Source of the DNA: Asterias rubens
Lineage: Eukaryota > Echinodermata > Asteroidea > Forcipulatida > Asteriidae
Direction: 5' to 3'
Length of the DNA: 64,000 bases
NCBI RefSeq assembly: GCF_902459465.1
Contig: NC_047063.1
Location: 23,171,055-23,235,054 of the forward strand
The notes under the pieces: model-generated
Databases searched by the model: none
Seen by the model: only the letters and a program-made list of their open reading frames with translations
Told to the model about the DNA's origin: nothing
Position numbers and translations under genes: made by a program
Shown: positions 1-12,000 of the stretch, one piece after another
Numbering within the stretch: the stretch's first letter is position 1
Layout: the number at the start of each line of letters is the position of its first letter

Positions 1-2
1 AT

Positions 3-126
3 CAAGGCAACTCTGCAACGTTCCATTGGGATATCAACACCACGCTGGCAACAGCTACTCTCTCTCGAATACAACAATGGTTTGATAACTATAACAACCG
101 TATTTATAACGGATACAAAGCGCCAG
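3..126 (+). CDS. Possible coding exon cut by window edge
   Basis: An open frame from the window edge reads ...HWDINTTLATATLSRIQ, then QWFDNYNNRIYNGYKAP. It reaches a possible donor CCAG|GTATTA at 127. Without splicing the frame runs to TGA at 160-162. The composition looks protein-like but I recognise no family. It could be an upstream exon of the RLR gene, or the last exon of a different gene that ends at 162. A tRNA-type SINE begins just downstream. Confidence 0.3.
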
Positions 127-184
127 GTATTATTTACTGCAAGGAGTGGGGCGAATTTTGAGATATAAGACCTATATCCTTAAG

Positions 185-477
185 CACCATGTAATGGTTT
201 ACAAGGTGCTGTGGTGCAATATTCTGCCAATCCAGCCAGGGAACACCGGGGCGAACCCCTTCTCTTTTCGATAAGTGCACTGGGTTCTTTTACATGCATT
301 TACACAACACATGGGACCAACGGCTTTACGTCCCATCCGAAGGAAGGAGCAATGGTTATGTGTCTCGCTTTAAAAGGACACAAGTGTCACGGCTGGGGAT
401 TCGAACCCATACTCTGCTGATCCGAAACACCAGAGTTTGAATTCGGTGCTCTTAACCGATCGGCCACGACACTCCCA
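185..477 (-). repeat. tRNA-derived SINE (family S1), - strand
   Basis: On the - strand the head reads TGGCCGATCGGTTAAGAG (A box) and GGGTTCGAATCCCC (B box), as in a serine/leucine-type tRNA, and is followed by an unrelated body. Close relatives occur at 7684-7846 and 14334-14745, with a headless copy at 56737-57033. No intact tRNA can be folded from it, so it is a SINE and not a tRNA gene. Confidence 0.8.
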
Positions 478-1027
478 TAGTCTATGATTATGAATTGCAC
501 AACCCAGGGGTTCTTACTAGACGACAACACTTATTTTATTGTGAAACCAGTAGTTAGATTGGTATAGGTTTCAAACCTCACAACCTTGTCATGATTGCAA
601 GTACTGCAGTATAACCACTGGCCTGCACTGACAAGTTCATTGGCATCAAAACAAACAGAGCTTTAAAGACAAACTACTGGGTTGATAATTCTTAAGGAAG
701 CTCACTTTAAATAAAAAGTTAGTGTACAAGCCCTCGCAGAGGGGATGTCTGAAAGAAGTCTGTTAAAATTGAGAACACTTTTACAGTAATACAAATAAGA
801 GTATTTTAGTACCAAATTCTTGAGCAAACGAAATATTGAAATTTATTTTATAACAAACTGAAACATCTTATGTGGTATTTACAGTAGTTTTGATTAAAAA
901 CCAGAACATTTATATCAGCTTTCAAAACCTAGAAAAGTATTTTTTTTACAATTTTTATTTTGTTTTTGAATTTAAGTTTTCTTCGTGATTTCTTCCCTGC
1001 CTTCACCTCTTTGCCATGGAATGCCAG
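478..1027. other. No gene seen
   Basis: AT-rich intronic or intergenic DNA. I see no supported coding exon or repeat family in it. Confidence 0.5.
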
Positions 1028-1154
1028 ACTGTAGTCTTACTGTCTGTGTTTTCTTGTTAAAAAATTGCAAAGTGAAATTGCTAAGATATGTGTTCTACTC
1101 CATTCACGGGCCTCATCAGCACATTACAATGACCAATTATGCTTTTATTCTCAG

Positions 1155-1327
1155 TTCACCAGACGCGTCACGTCGAGGATTTCAACAACGATCCCGTTCG
1201 TCCAGCATGAAACGCCCTCACCCAATGCACAGTCGGAAATTGTCTTGCAGTCCGAAAAGAATAGGAATTGTTGAACAAGGGTCACTCAAAAGAAAAAGGA
1301 GTCCATCGGAAGAACGCCCTCTACAAG
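1155..1327 (+). CDS. Possible upstream RLR exon, basic serine-rich
   Basis: A candidate exon after TTATTCTCAG, ending CTACAAG before a weak GTTCGT donor. Its exit phase (1) agrees with entry at 3033. It encodes a Ser/Arg/Lys-rich stretch (RSRSSSMKRPHP, then SLKRKRSPSEERP) that could be a flexible linker or nuclear signal. It has no CARD similarity. An alternative acceptor at 1026-1027 would extend the same open frame upstream to 1028, in the phase needed to join an exon ending at 126. Either version is tentative, because no homologous segment is recognised. Confidence 0.4.
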
Positions 1328-2283
1328 GTTCGTAACATTCCTCAGATGCCTCATAAACGACAAATACAAATTTCCATTCTACCCAAGATTAGTTAAGATC
1401 TAAAACCTGAACTACCATCTAGTAACGGGCTTCTCTTCCTTCTTAAGTCTGAACTCCAAATCGCTTTGTTCTTGAAAAATCAGAAAAGTGTGATTAATTA
1501 GCCTGAAAAGTCTATAAGCCAACACCATGTGTACATGCAGGTCAGCCGGTCATACTCATTAAAATGTTCCCCTTTTTTCCAAAGAACCAAATATCATGCC
1601 TGTAGTATATATGCGCCACCCATCTCAGCATTCCAGCAGGTTGCCCTGCCAGCAATTAGAATCCTCTATAACCTACAGCTGGCTCTAGGATTCTGTAAAC
1701 CCATTTCGGCTCTTGTAGGCCTACAGTGTAAATAGCGCACCACTTTTGATCTGATTTTTCTCCACTTTGCACCAAGTCCCCAACGTGTACCACCCCAAGT
1801 CTAGCTTCCTACATGAGTTCTTGGGATTATCCCACTCATAGTCTCAAGGGATTTTTCACAAAGTTTGCAAGATGTTAAACTTGTGTAAATCTTTTGAATT
1901 GGTTGTTGCATTTCATCAATTGCAGTATTCAATATCAACAACACAATATATTGACCAACATCTCTCACACTCTAGTCTTCTGACGATGACTATATAGAGC
2001 AAACTAGTTGAAACATTGAAACCAATTAAAAACTCACTCCCAGCAGTTGAGTTGATAATGAGAAGTCCCCTCGATCCACTAAGTGAAAGCAGATAGTCCT
2101 GGCCAATTTTCTACCTTCTGCCCAGGATATAAGCAGGACAGTTCTTTTCAGAACTGAGAAGTCTCCTGAATTCCAAAAGTCTACTCCGCTGTAGTAGACA
2201 AATCCCCTGAGAATACCCCAAAATTTACTTTGGGGTAGTAGAAGCGCTATATAAAAAATCTAGATATCCACTCTCACTTCACT

Positions 2284-2463
2284 AGGCAGTCTACTGATTT
2301 TCATCAACCATATGCTCGTACCACACTAACTCCAAAAAGTGTCAAACATGAAGGGCCTAAGCTTTGGAATTCCTTGGATACCTCTTTGAAAAAAATACAG
2401 AGTTTATTCTTATTCAAGCGGAAACTTTCTTTACTCCAACCTCAAGTTTACTTTATATACTAG
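2284..2463 (+). mobile_element. LINE reverse-transcriptase 3' relic
   Basis: This frame ends in the typical extreme C-terminus of non-LTR reverse transcriptases: KHEGPKLWNSLDTSLKK, then IQSLFLFKRKL, then a stop at 2461. The GPKLWNSLP-like motif followed by a phenylalanine-lysine helix is the hallmark. Only about 60 codons remain, so this is a 5'-truncated copy. It lies in the intron between the 1327 donor and the 3033 acceptor, in the same orientation as the host gene. Confidence 0.8.
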
Positions 2464-2727
2464 CTATGCCAATATTTAAGTTGGAATTTAGTTGTAATAG
2501 TGTTTTCATATTGTTGTATTGTTCTTTGTTTTGTTATTGTATGAGTGGGGTCTCTACTCAACAAGCTGATGCTTCTTGGAGGCCTCCATCCTCACACAAA
2601 TTCCTATTGTACTACTTATGTCTTCCTTAATCAATATAATATAATGTAATGTAAATTATTTCACTTTTCCTTGTGTGTGGTAAAAATAGAAGAAATGAAT
2701 GAATGAATGACTATAGAGTATCACCAG

Positions 2728-2945
2728 GGGCCAATTTCATAAGCACGAAAATAGCTTGCTTGTTTTACACATGTTACTGGCAAAAATTTCATGCCATATA
2801 CATTGCTTGTGACTGGTATTTAGCTGTTGTTTATTTAGCATAACAATTGAGTGGACTCTTGGCCGGTAATCTGATTTTACTAAGCAAGGATTTTTTGGCT
2901 TAAGCAAAATTTTGTGCTTAAGCAGCTCTATGAAATTGGGCCCTG
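2728..2945. repeat. Short foldback element with GGGCCCAATTTCAT-type ends
   Basis: It starts AGGGGCCAATTTCATAAGC and ends with the inverse, ATGAAATTGGGCCCTG. The interior keeps GCTTAAGCA-type inverted pieces. Related ends recur at 3279-3425, 18110-18345 and 19545-19565. It is a non-autonomous MITE in an RLR intron. Confidence 0.65.
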
Positions 2946-3032
2946 AACCATATCTACACAGCAAGTAAACACCATGGTGCTTAAGAAACCAAATATATAT
3001 CAAAACAATCTTGTTGTTTGCTTCATCATCAG

Positions 3033-6000
3033 TTGTCCACCACCATTATCACAACACTGTGAATGCACCCAACAGTACCAATTCGACGATAGTGTTTGGT
3101 GGAGATAACAATGCCATCAACATCTTGAAGGAGGACAAAGGTCATGTGTCAAGTAAGACATCTTTTCATTCAGTTATTAAATTGTTTATGAAGATATAAC
3201 CCACATCTCTGACACCATATTCCCAGGTCGCTGAGCTTCAAAATGAACATGACGAATTAAGTAGTTTTATTGTTACCAGGGGCCAAGTCGCTAAAGCTGT
3301 TAAGCAGAAAATACTGCCTGACAAAACTCAACGTATTTTTGGCTGATACAATAATTTTGTTAAGCAATACTTTTCTGTGCTTTGAAAGTTTTTGTGCTTA
3401 CATGCTTTATGAATTTTATCCCAGGTGAAACAAACCTGGATAATCTTTGATCGTTGAAGATTTGTTCGACACTTAAAGGTGAAATTGTTAGAACTAATGA
3501 TGTATCGTACCCTTTGGTGTTTAGAAAAAGCATTTACATGTAGGACACAACCCGAGCCAAGACTCGACGGGGAAGACCAACCTGACCATGCTGCGATGCC
3601 TCCCGAAGATGATATACAAGCTGGCACCATGGCCACAGGAGACTCATTCACACCACAAGAGGGTAAGCTACTAAACCATTACTCAGTGCTTTATAGGAAT
3701 AGCCGTCGATTTCACAAAACTCTTCCTAACTTAAGACTAATCTTAGGACTTAGGACGAGTCCCAACCCTGCACTGTAGCATGCAGACCTTAAGATTAATC
3801 CTAAGTTAAGACGAGTTAAGACTCTTTGTGAAATCGAAGGCTGGTCTCATACTTCAAATTGAAGCTCAACATACCGTGCAGGAAAAATACTGTGTACTCT
3901 GATATGCCCCTTATAGGGGTGTTTTTATTAAGTTATCAAACAAGCACGAGTGGAAAATATAGTTCTTCTGCGTCCCCCAACGTCCCCCAACGAGGCCGAA
4001 GATAAAAAATGCTACATAAGAACCAAGTATAGGTATTATTATTATTATTATTACTGTAGGCAAGATCATCGATGGATGGTTGGGGGTTAGAGGTGAACCC
4101 ATCTTAATTTCATTTACAAATCATTTCTGAATGAACACCCCCATCCCAGATATCTATCTCAAAAGCTCCCAGTTAAAAAATTTTAGCGAAAAAAACCTAG
4201 TTACCCCTCCAAGGATATGTTAACTATGCTAATTTGTCACAAAAATTTATCTTATCATATATTGAAAGGTTTGCGGTAACACCATGTAATGACTATCTCT
4301 AAATGAGTGGTTCTGAAAATAACTGTTGGTTTCGACTTGACGTTTCGATCAGTATGCTCTGATCGTCTTCTGGAGAGAATTGAAACCAATGGTTCTTTTC
4401 AGTTCTTCAGAAGACGATCAGAGTCAGAGCATACTGATCGAAACGTCGAGTTGAAACCATCGGTTCTTTTCAGAACCACCCCAACTCATTTAGAAATAGT
4501 CATTACATGGTGTTACCGCAAACCTTTCCATGTCGTTTTTCCACCTCGCAAAGTTTCAAATCCTACTTGTATTATTTTAAAACTATCCTTGAAATATTTC
4601 TCTCTAGATAAAACAACCTCTGCAGCGCAGAGGCCGGTGTTATTTGACGACCAACTGGAGCTTGCTGAGGATGCAGTCAGGGGTAAAAATACCGTCTTGG
4701 TAGCACCGACTGGATCCGGTAAGACTCACGTGGCGGCTTACATCATCCATGATCACTTCATCAGTCAACGACCCAAACCGATCCGAGACAGATGTGCCCT
4801 GTTTCTTGTGACCACGGTAAGAAAGGCTTGGTTGACTTTGGCTGAACGGCCGTGCATTTACCACTAATTTGTGACCTATCCACCACAGCTGATCATTTGG
4901 GGCCCTCACTTAATATAAAAATACGTCAAAGATACAAAGAGTGACAAGACTTGGGAGAAGTCACGTGAAAAGGGGAATTGTTTTTTTTTTTAATCAGGAA
5001 ATATTGGAAAGTCCAATGGCATGCTTTTCACTCTGGTTATTAAGATTGGGCTATAAAGTTCATGGACTGATTAAAAGGTAATTTTTTGTTGCCAGAAACT
5101 TTTACAGAATATTAATTTCTTGTAGTGGGCATAGGTATTTCTTGGGGGCAAGAGTTCTGCTGAGCACAGGAGCTCAATCCCCCTCCCCTCTCCCCGCCTT
5201 TGTTGTGCCATTGTTGGTATCTTTAATCTTTGGGGTATAGGATTGAGTACTCTTTGCACAACTATCTTATAAGAAGCTATTGCTCATCCGCAAACCTCAA
5301 ATTTAACTTTTTATTGCACTTACACAGCATATGGGATTTGAGGCATTGCATAGTGCAGCATCAATGTATATTGGGTTTGCGCCAAAACCGTGTGTATATC
5401 AACTTGGTAGATTGTTCTTTTGAAAACTTGTTTTGCTATATATTCTACTACTGCAGAGTAGATTTTTCAGAGTTCGGGAGACTTCTCAGTTCTGAAAAGA
5501 ACTGTCTTGCTTTGTAAGTACTACCTGGGCAGACTTGACCATTCTTGTATTTTCCCTTGTGATCTATTAATACTTGTTACTGTATAATAGATGTTATGGG
5601 TAAAACCAAAAATTAATATACTTGTTACTGTAGTTATAAAAATTTGCAAACAATGAAAGTTATCTTTAATTTTCTCTACAGGTGAATCTGGTCGATCAGC
5701 AGAAAAATAAGTTGAGGGAATTACTCCTCCCCATGGATTTCTTCTCGGTCATCGGTTTATTCGGTGCCTCGGAGTCGACCCTTCAGAAAGAGATGACAAG
5801 CAAGAATGTGATCGTCCTGACTGCCCAACTCCTGGAGAATGCCCTGGACTACATCCCTCTGGATCAATTCTCACTGTTGGTGTTTGACGAGTGCCATCTC
5901 TGTCAGGTCAGCCATCTTTGTTCCCAGTATAAACCTTTTATTCCTGTTGATAACCAAACCGCTCCGGTTGCCATGGGATGGCAGAGTGTGCACAAAACAT

Positions 6001-9000
6001 TCAAACGTGTTATCAGATGCTGAGCCCAAACTTAATTTGTTCGCAACTTTCATTTATAAAAAATAGATCCCATAATTGGTTGCTTGATTTCCAATACTGT
6101 TTTTGATTATGTGTGTCATCAACTCCTTGTGTTGCTTTAAGGCAGTCACACTATTGGTAATTACTCAAAATAATTATTAGCATAGAACCTAGTTACTTGG
6201 TACCAAGTAATGGGGAGCTGTTGATAGTATAAAACATTGTGAGAAAAGGCTCCCTCTGAAGTAACGTAGTTTTCGAGAAAGAAGTAATTTTCCACGAAGT
6301 TGATTTGAGACCTCAGGTCTCAAAATCAAGCATCTGAAACCACCACCTTTGTGTGACAAGCGTGGTTTTTTCTTTCATTATTATCTCGCAAGTTCGACGA
6401 CCAATTGAGCTAAAAGTTACACAAATTTGTTATTTTATGCGTATGTTGAGATACACCAAGTGAGAAGACCTGGTCTTTGACAATTACCAAAGGTATCCAG
6501 TGTCTTTAATTTGATTGGAGGGAAATAGAGCGTAAAATTTTGAAGCACACCTAGTTAACAATTTAATTTTTTTATTTTATCCGCTTTAGAAAGACCATGC
6601 TTACAACACTATCATGGCACGCTACCTCAATGAGAAACAGAGTGGAAATACCAACTTACCACAGGTAAGCTGTATGGACTGTAATTGTGGTTGCATTAAA
6701 TTGTCTCTATATTTTTTTTAACTGGTAACTAAACAAGCTTTTATCGAGCTTGAGAGAGAGAGAGAGAGAGCAGAGCAAACAATTACGAGCAGTTCACAAA
6801 GGTTCCAAGGATTGTTCCTCATCTTGACTCAAAGACTTGAAAGTATAGTCTAAACCATGCCATGAATTGTCGGGGTTGGGGTTGATTTTGAAATTGTCTC
6901 TGCTCAAATTTATTATGATTCAAAACATTTAATCTCTGCTTTTGTTCACTGAACTTAACATAATGCTTGAGGTTAGATCTTCCAGTCTTGCAATAAAAAA
7001 TAAAAAAACCTCTGTACATCTTCTAGATTTGCAATTCCCTTTATCCGACAGATCATTGGAATGACGGCCAGTCTAGGGACCGGAAAGGCAGGCCATCAGC
7101 ACCAAGCAGATCAGCATACCATTCAGATATGTGCCAACATGGACGCCCAAAGCATCTCCATGGTAACAAGGCACACAGAACAGCTGAAGAACCGTGTGAA
7201 CATTCCCAAAGAGGGTAAAGGCATAGTTTCTTTTCAGAACAGGAAACCTATTCGAGTTGGTTGGATAAAAATATAGTACAAGATTTGTATTTACTGGCAA
7301 GTAAATTTTGTTAGGTTTCTTTTCTGAGAGCTCACTGATTGTACAATTTATACCAGTGCCAATCCTCCTGACAAATATTTCCATCTAGACTACTGTCAAA
7401 GTTGAGAATTCATCCAAAAACTTGGACAATTGTTGCTTATTTTGATTGCCGCAATCAAAAACAAAGTTCATATACTTGAGTGGCTCGAGTTAGGTCACTC
7501 ACCATGCTGTCTTTTCGATTGTTTTCGTTGAAATATGACTTTTTCATTGTATTAAGTCTTCAAAGGTTTTTTCAGATGTGTTTTATTGAGAACTACAAGA
7601 TGGAAGAAATGGACCTTAATGTTCTCATCCAAAATCAAAAACAAAAACAGTGAATAAAACACAAGGCCTATAGCGATAAGTAGTGTGTGACTTACACAAA
7701 GCAATGTTAATCTTAGTGATGAAGCATCAAGTGTCTTGCTTAAGAACACAAGTGCCACAACCAGGACTCGAACCCACAGCCTGCTGGTTAGAAACACCAG
7801 AGCTTGAGTTCATTGAGCTTGACCGCTCGGCCACGACACGCCATGTGTAAGGCCTGGCCTATTGTTCTGAACTGCAGATCAGATTTTAGAGCCTAGCGTC
7901 CGTTGTGCTGTGTGCTCTCTTTCACTCAAAATAATAATGATATTTCATTTATTTATTTGAAGTGGAACCGATGCAGGTGAACTGCAGGCAAGTTAACCCT
8001 TTTGCTGATAAAATCAAGGAGATTATGAAAGAAGTGGAAGATCTGCTACTGGAATCTCCAAGTAAGTACAGAGTTTGACCTAAGTGGGTCACTCACGCAC
8101 CATTTGCTCGTGTAATAGTGGCAAGGGACATTGTTAAATGGGAAACGTTCGTTAAGGGAGGCAAAGTGCTTGATTTCTCCAAAATTGTACACGGAGAAAA
8201 ATTTCTACTACTGGGTAAAAAGTTTCTTTTGTCTTCTTGCTGTATCAACATTTTCTGCACTGTTTTGCCAGAATTGGGGAGGGCAGGTGCCAACCCCCTT
8301 CCCTGCAACCCTGGGTCTCACACCTATGGCCGGGGGGTTGGACATTTCCATTTCTAGTCTACCATACACGCCAGTCGATGTTTTGTTACTGGGAAAAACA
8401 AGCTAAAAAGTGTGAAGGATTTTTTATTTTTGACCTAATGTTAAATTAAAATTTGTACAAGCTAGTTCAGAATTACAAATTTAGTTATAAACATGGAGGA
8501 TAACTTCTAACTAAATTTGCAAAAACAGATGATTTCTTGCGGGTACCTTCAAATTTGTGGACTATGGTTTTTACCATGTATTTTCATACTCTGATTAGCT
8601 AACTGCACCAGCTAGGTAGTATTTAATTAGTGTATTTGTTAAAAGAGCAAACTAAAAGCCTGGTTAGTTAAAAAAAGAGCGTTCTCCTGTATTTTGTTTG
8701 ACAGGTTCTGCAATTCGTCGGCACATGAGGAATGAAAAAATCCCAGGTGAGAAGGGAAGCCAGGCCTACCGTCAATGGTGCGACAGAATGAAGAGAAATG
8801 CGCAAAAAATTATCACGCAAGATACTGATTATCGCATTCTCCAAACATGCATCAGGCATTTGATGGTAATAATAAATTTCAATTGTTGATTCTAGTTATA
8901 AGAAGGAGCATTTTCTTATAGGGCAGCTGGTGGCTAGTGTGTATAAAGCCTGGGGTGCGTTCCACTCGCCAACAATCTCCAGTGGAACGAGTTGTGCACC

Positions 9001-12000
9001 GCCACCGATGGGCAATTGTTGGCAACCATACACGAACATACTTCTGAGGTGTTGGCGAGTGGTTTTTAAAATGGCGGACTAGCATACGGTATTATTTTGT
9101 TGTCACAAGCATAATTGCAGTGTATTTGAGTGGTTAAATGCAGATTTGAAACAACAAAGGTAATTAGTTGATGTCATGATCTAAAGAAGAGGACTACATA
9201 AAGCGAAAACAAAGTAAAAAAAGACTACGTATTGTGCCACCATCTTCATCTCAGGGCGCCGCCATATTGATATCGGGTAGTGCACGCCAATTATTCCAAA
9301 GATATTATATTGCAATATGTTTTCGCGAGTGGAACGCAGCTCTGGTTCATACTTCCTGCGAATGTGAATTTTGATGTTACAAAGTTGTTTTTGCAAGGAA
9401 TGTTTTGCGGAGTTGAGTGCGTCAAAATTCGTGTTGCATTCGCATTCGCAGGAAGTATATGAACTAGGATTTAAGCGCTTGGCCTTTCACCACTGTTGGC
9501 CTGGGTTCGATTCCCAGCTACGGCCATATGAGAGTAGAGTTGTGGGTTGACACTTTCTCAGTTTTTTTCTCAGGGCCCTTCGCTTTTCCTCCCAGTGGAA
9601 AATTAAACACATTTCATCTCTGGCTGTACTCCCGTGTCATAATATGGGTCAATGTGGCTGACTGCGAGAAAGAGCCTTTAACATGCATTATGTGACTTTG
9701 ACCATGTTTTAGCTGCGTCCTTTATTTGCAAGTCAACTTTGCAGCTGCTATCGTGCGAGTTAATTTGATGATTAGCCTCCGAAATCATTAGCAACAATTT
9801 GCTATCATGTTTGTTTTAATGCTCTTTGTCTGGAAATGCCTTCACTCCTCAGCAAATGTCTGCCTCAAAAATATTCTCTCTGTTTATCATTGTGACAGCC
9901 AATTCCGTAAACTGTACCCCCAAGACCCCCACCTATGGGACAAACTTCCTAAATCTGCCAGTCTGACTCAATGATGAAATTTAAAAAACTAACATCCAAA
10001 AAACTTGTTTTATTTTTGATTCTTTATTTGTTCAGCACCTTGATCTAGTGTGCAAGAAATGTGCGCTTTAAAAGGACTATGTTTTATTATTATGCTAGCT
10101 GCAATGCTAATTTTTTTGACCCTGGATATATTTTTCTTCTTTACTCTGCAGGGTTATAACTCAGCACTGCTAATAAATAAGCAGGTACGGAGTAAAGACG
10201 CCTATAAGTACATCGATCAAATGATTGACACAATGAAAGACCGGATAGGCAGTTTCGTTGAAAATGACTTTAAACTCTTGAAGATCTTCAGTGGTAAGTT
10301 ACCTGAACCTCAAAAGACTATGGGTCATCATAATAATAATAATAATAATAATAAACAACATTAATATAATAGTAATTATCTTCAAGTACGCGCTAATCCT
10401 CCAATCAGATTGGCAGAATGGAGTGGTGATAAAAACCTATATTGCACGGCTAATATCACTACCTTCGTCTTGTGTGTTCTATGGTCACGCGCCAAGTTTG
10501 GTTGAAGATAAATACATTATCACAAGCTCGCTCGTGGAAATACGGAAAACATAGCGCGTCTGCGTCCCATATCCAACTCGGCCTTCGGCCTCGTTGGATA
10601 TGGGATGCAGACGCGCTATATTTTTCCGTATTCCAATTGCGCTTGTGTGATAACTTGTATAATAATATCAAGTGCTGTATCACACCCCTAAGGGGTGTAT
10701 CAAACCGCTCAGTATTTTTTCCTGCAAGGTACATGTATGTGGAGCAATGTTACATGAGGCAGTTTACAGGTAACCAGTTCTTGGCAAGCTCACAGAAGAA
10801 AAGGCATTTATGTTTGAATTTTCACATTTGAATATTATTTCTCCTAGGGATCGAAAAACACTGTTTGAAACATTACTCATAAGGTGGTCCTGTTGCATGC
10901 ACAGCAGTTGGTTGCCGGCAAAAGTTGTCTCTTACATGTATGTGTGACAAGGCCCCAACAATGTTTTATAGAAACAAAATGAACCTTAGGAATCACAAAT
11001 AAACTTTGTAAGATTACTCACATGGGCTTCTTATGTAGCGCTCAAATACGTCACTCAGTAAGGTTCTTGGCGCTCCAACATTATTACCCCTGGCCATATA
11101 TTTCACTCCTTATTAAAACTCAGCTCCCTGGGGAGTAGCCTGTGCATACAGTGTGTACGCACCAAGCTAAATCAGTCACCTGACCCATCTCTGCTCTCAC
11201 AGGTACCTCAAGTTGAAGAGAATCAATTATAATTGAGTGTCTTGCTCAAGAACAAAAACCCACACCCTCATGACTTAGAGTCGGATGCACTAAACTGCTC
11301 AGCCACAGCACACAGAGTAGACTAGAATATATTGGGCCATCGCAGGAGGTGAATCTTGTTGTTCTTTGCACTGGAAATTAATTCATTCACCGTTTTTTAA
11401 ACATGCTACATGTAAATGATTTCAGATGAGCAGAGGGCTTTGGAGAGGATCAAAGACGACCGCAACAATGAGAATCCACTTCTTGAGAAACTCTGCGAGA
11501 TCATCTTGGAAGAGTATCAAAACCGTCCTAAGTCAAGGGCCATCTTGTTCGTCAAGACCATCGATACCACTCACGCTCTTCAAGACTGGATCCTGGATAC
11601 TCCGGAATTAGAATTCCTTAATCCCGGAAGGATTGCTGGGTCAAGAGGTCAGTGTGACGCTCACATGATCAGTTTTTTTATCTGAAATAAGCAAACTGTA
11701 TGGATGGATAATAACAAGTTTTGGCACGGTCCACTGAACCCTAACTATGCTGAAACTTTTCGCAAAAGATCTTCCAATGATCGTGGAGTCTTGGCCAAGT
11801 GTCTTGGGTTTCAAGTCAAGAGTAATGTGAGAAACCATTTTCAATTTTCAGCATGTAAACACATTGTTGTCCAAAAGCAGCTGTTGCATTTTTTGTTACA
11901 GTTTTCTGGAATATGACTTCATTTCAGAATGAAACATTTCACAGAAAATATATACAAGTACTCAGTTTTCAGACTAAAACCAACAAATTATGTTTTTTTC

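Noticed and set aside
361..477. Serine/leucine tRNA gene on - strand
   Set aside because: It is the head of a SINE repeated at 7684 and 14334; stems are imperfect.
4307..4607. Extension of the Walker A exon upstream to 4307
   Set aside because: The open frame upstream of 4608 runs through a foldback element; the acceptor CTCTAG at 4607 agrees in phase with the preceding exon.
10472..10831. 119-codon open frame, + strand, with an antisense partner
   Set aside because: Both come from the two arms of a foldback element, which naturally gives mirrored open frames.
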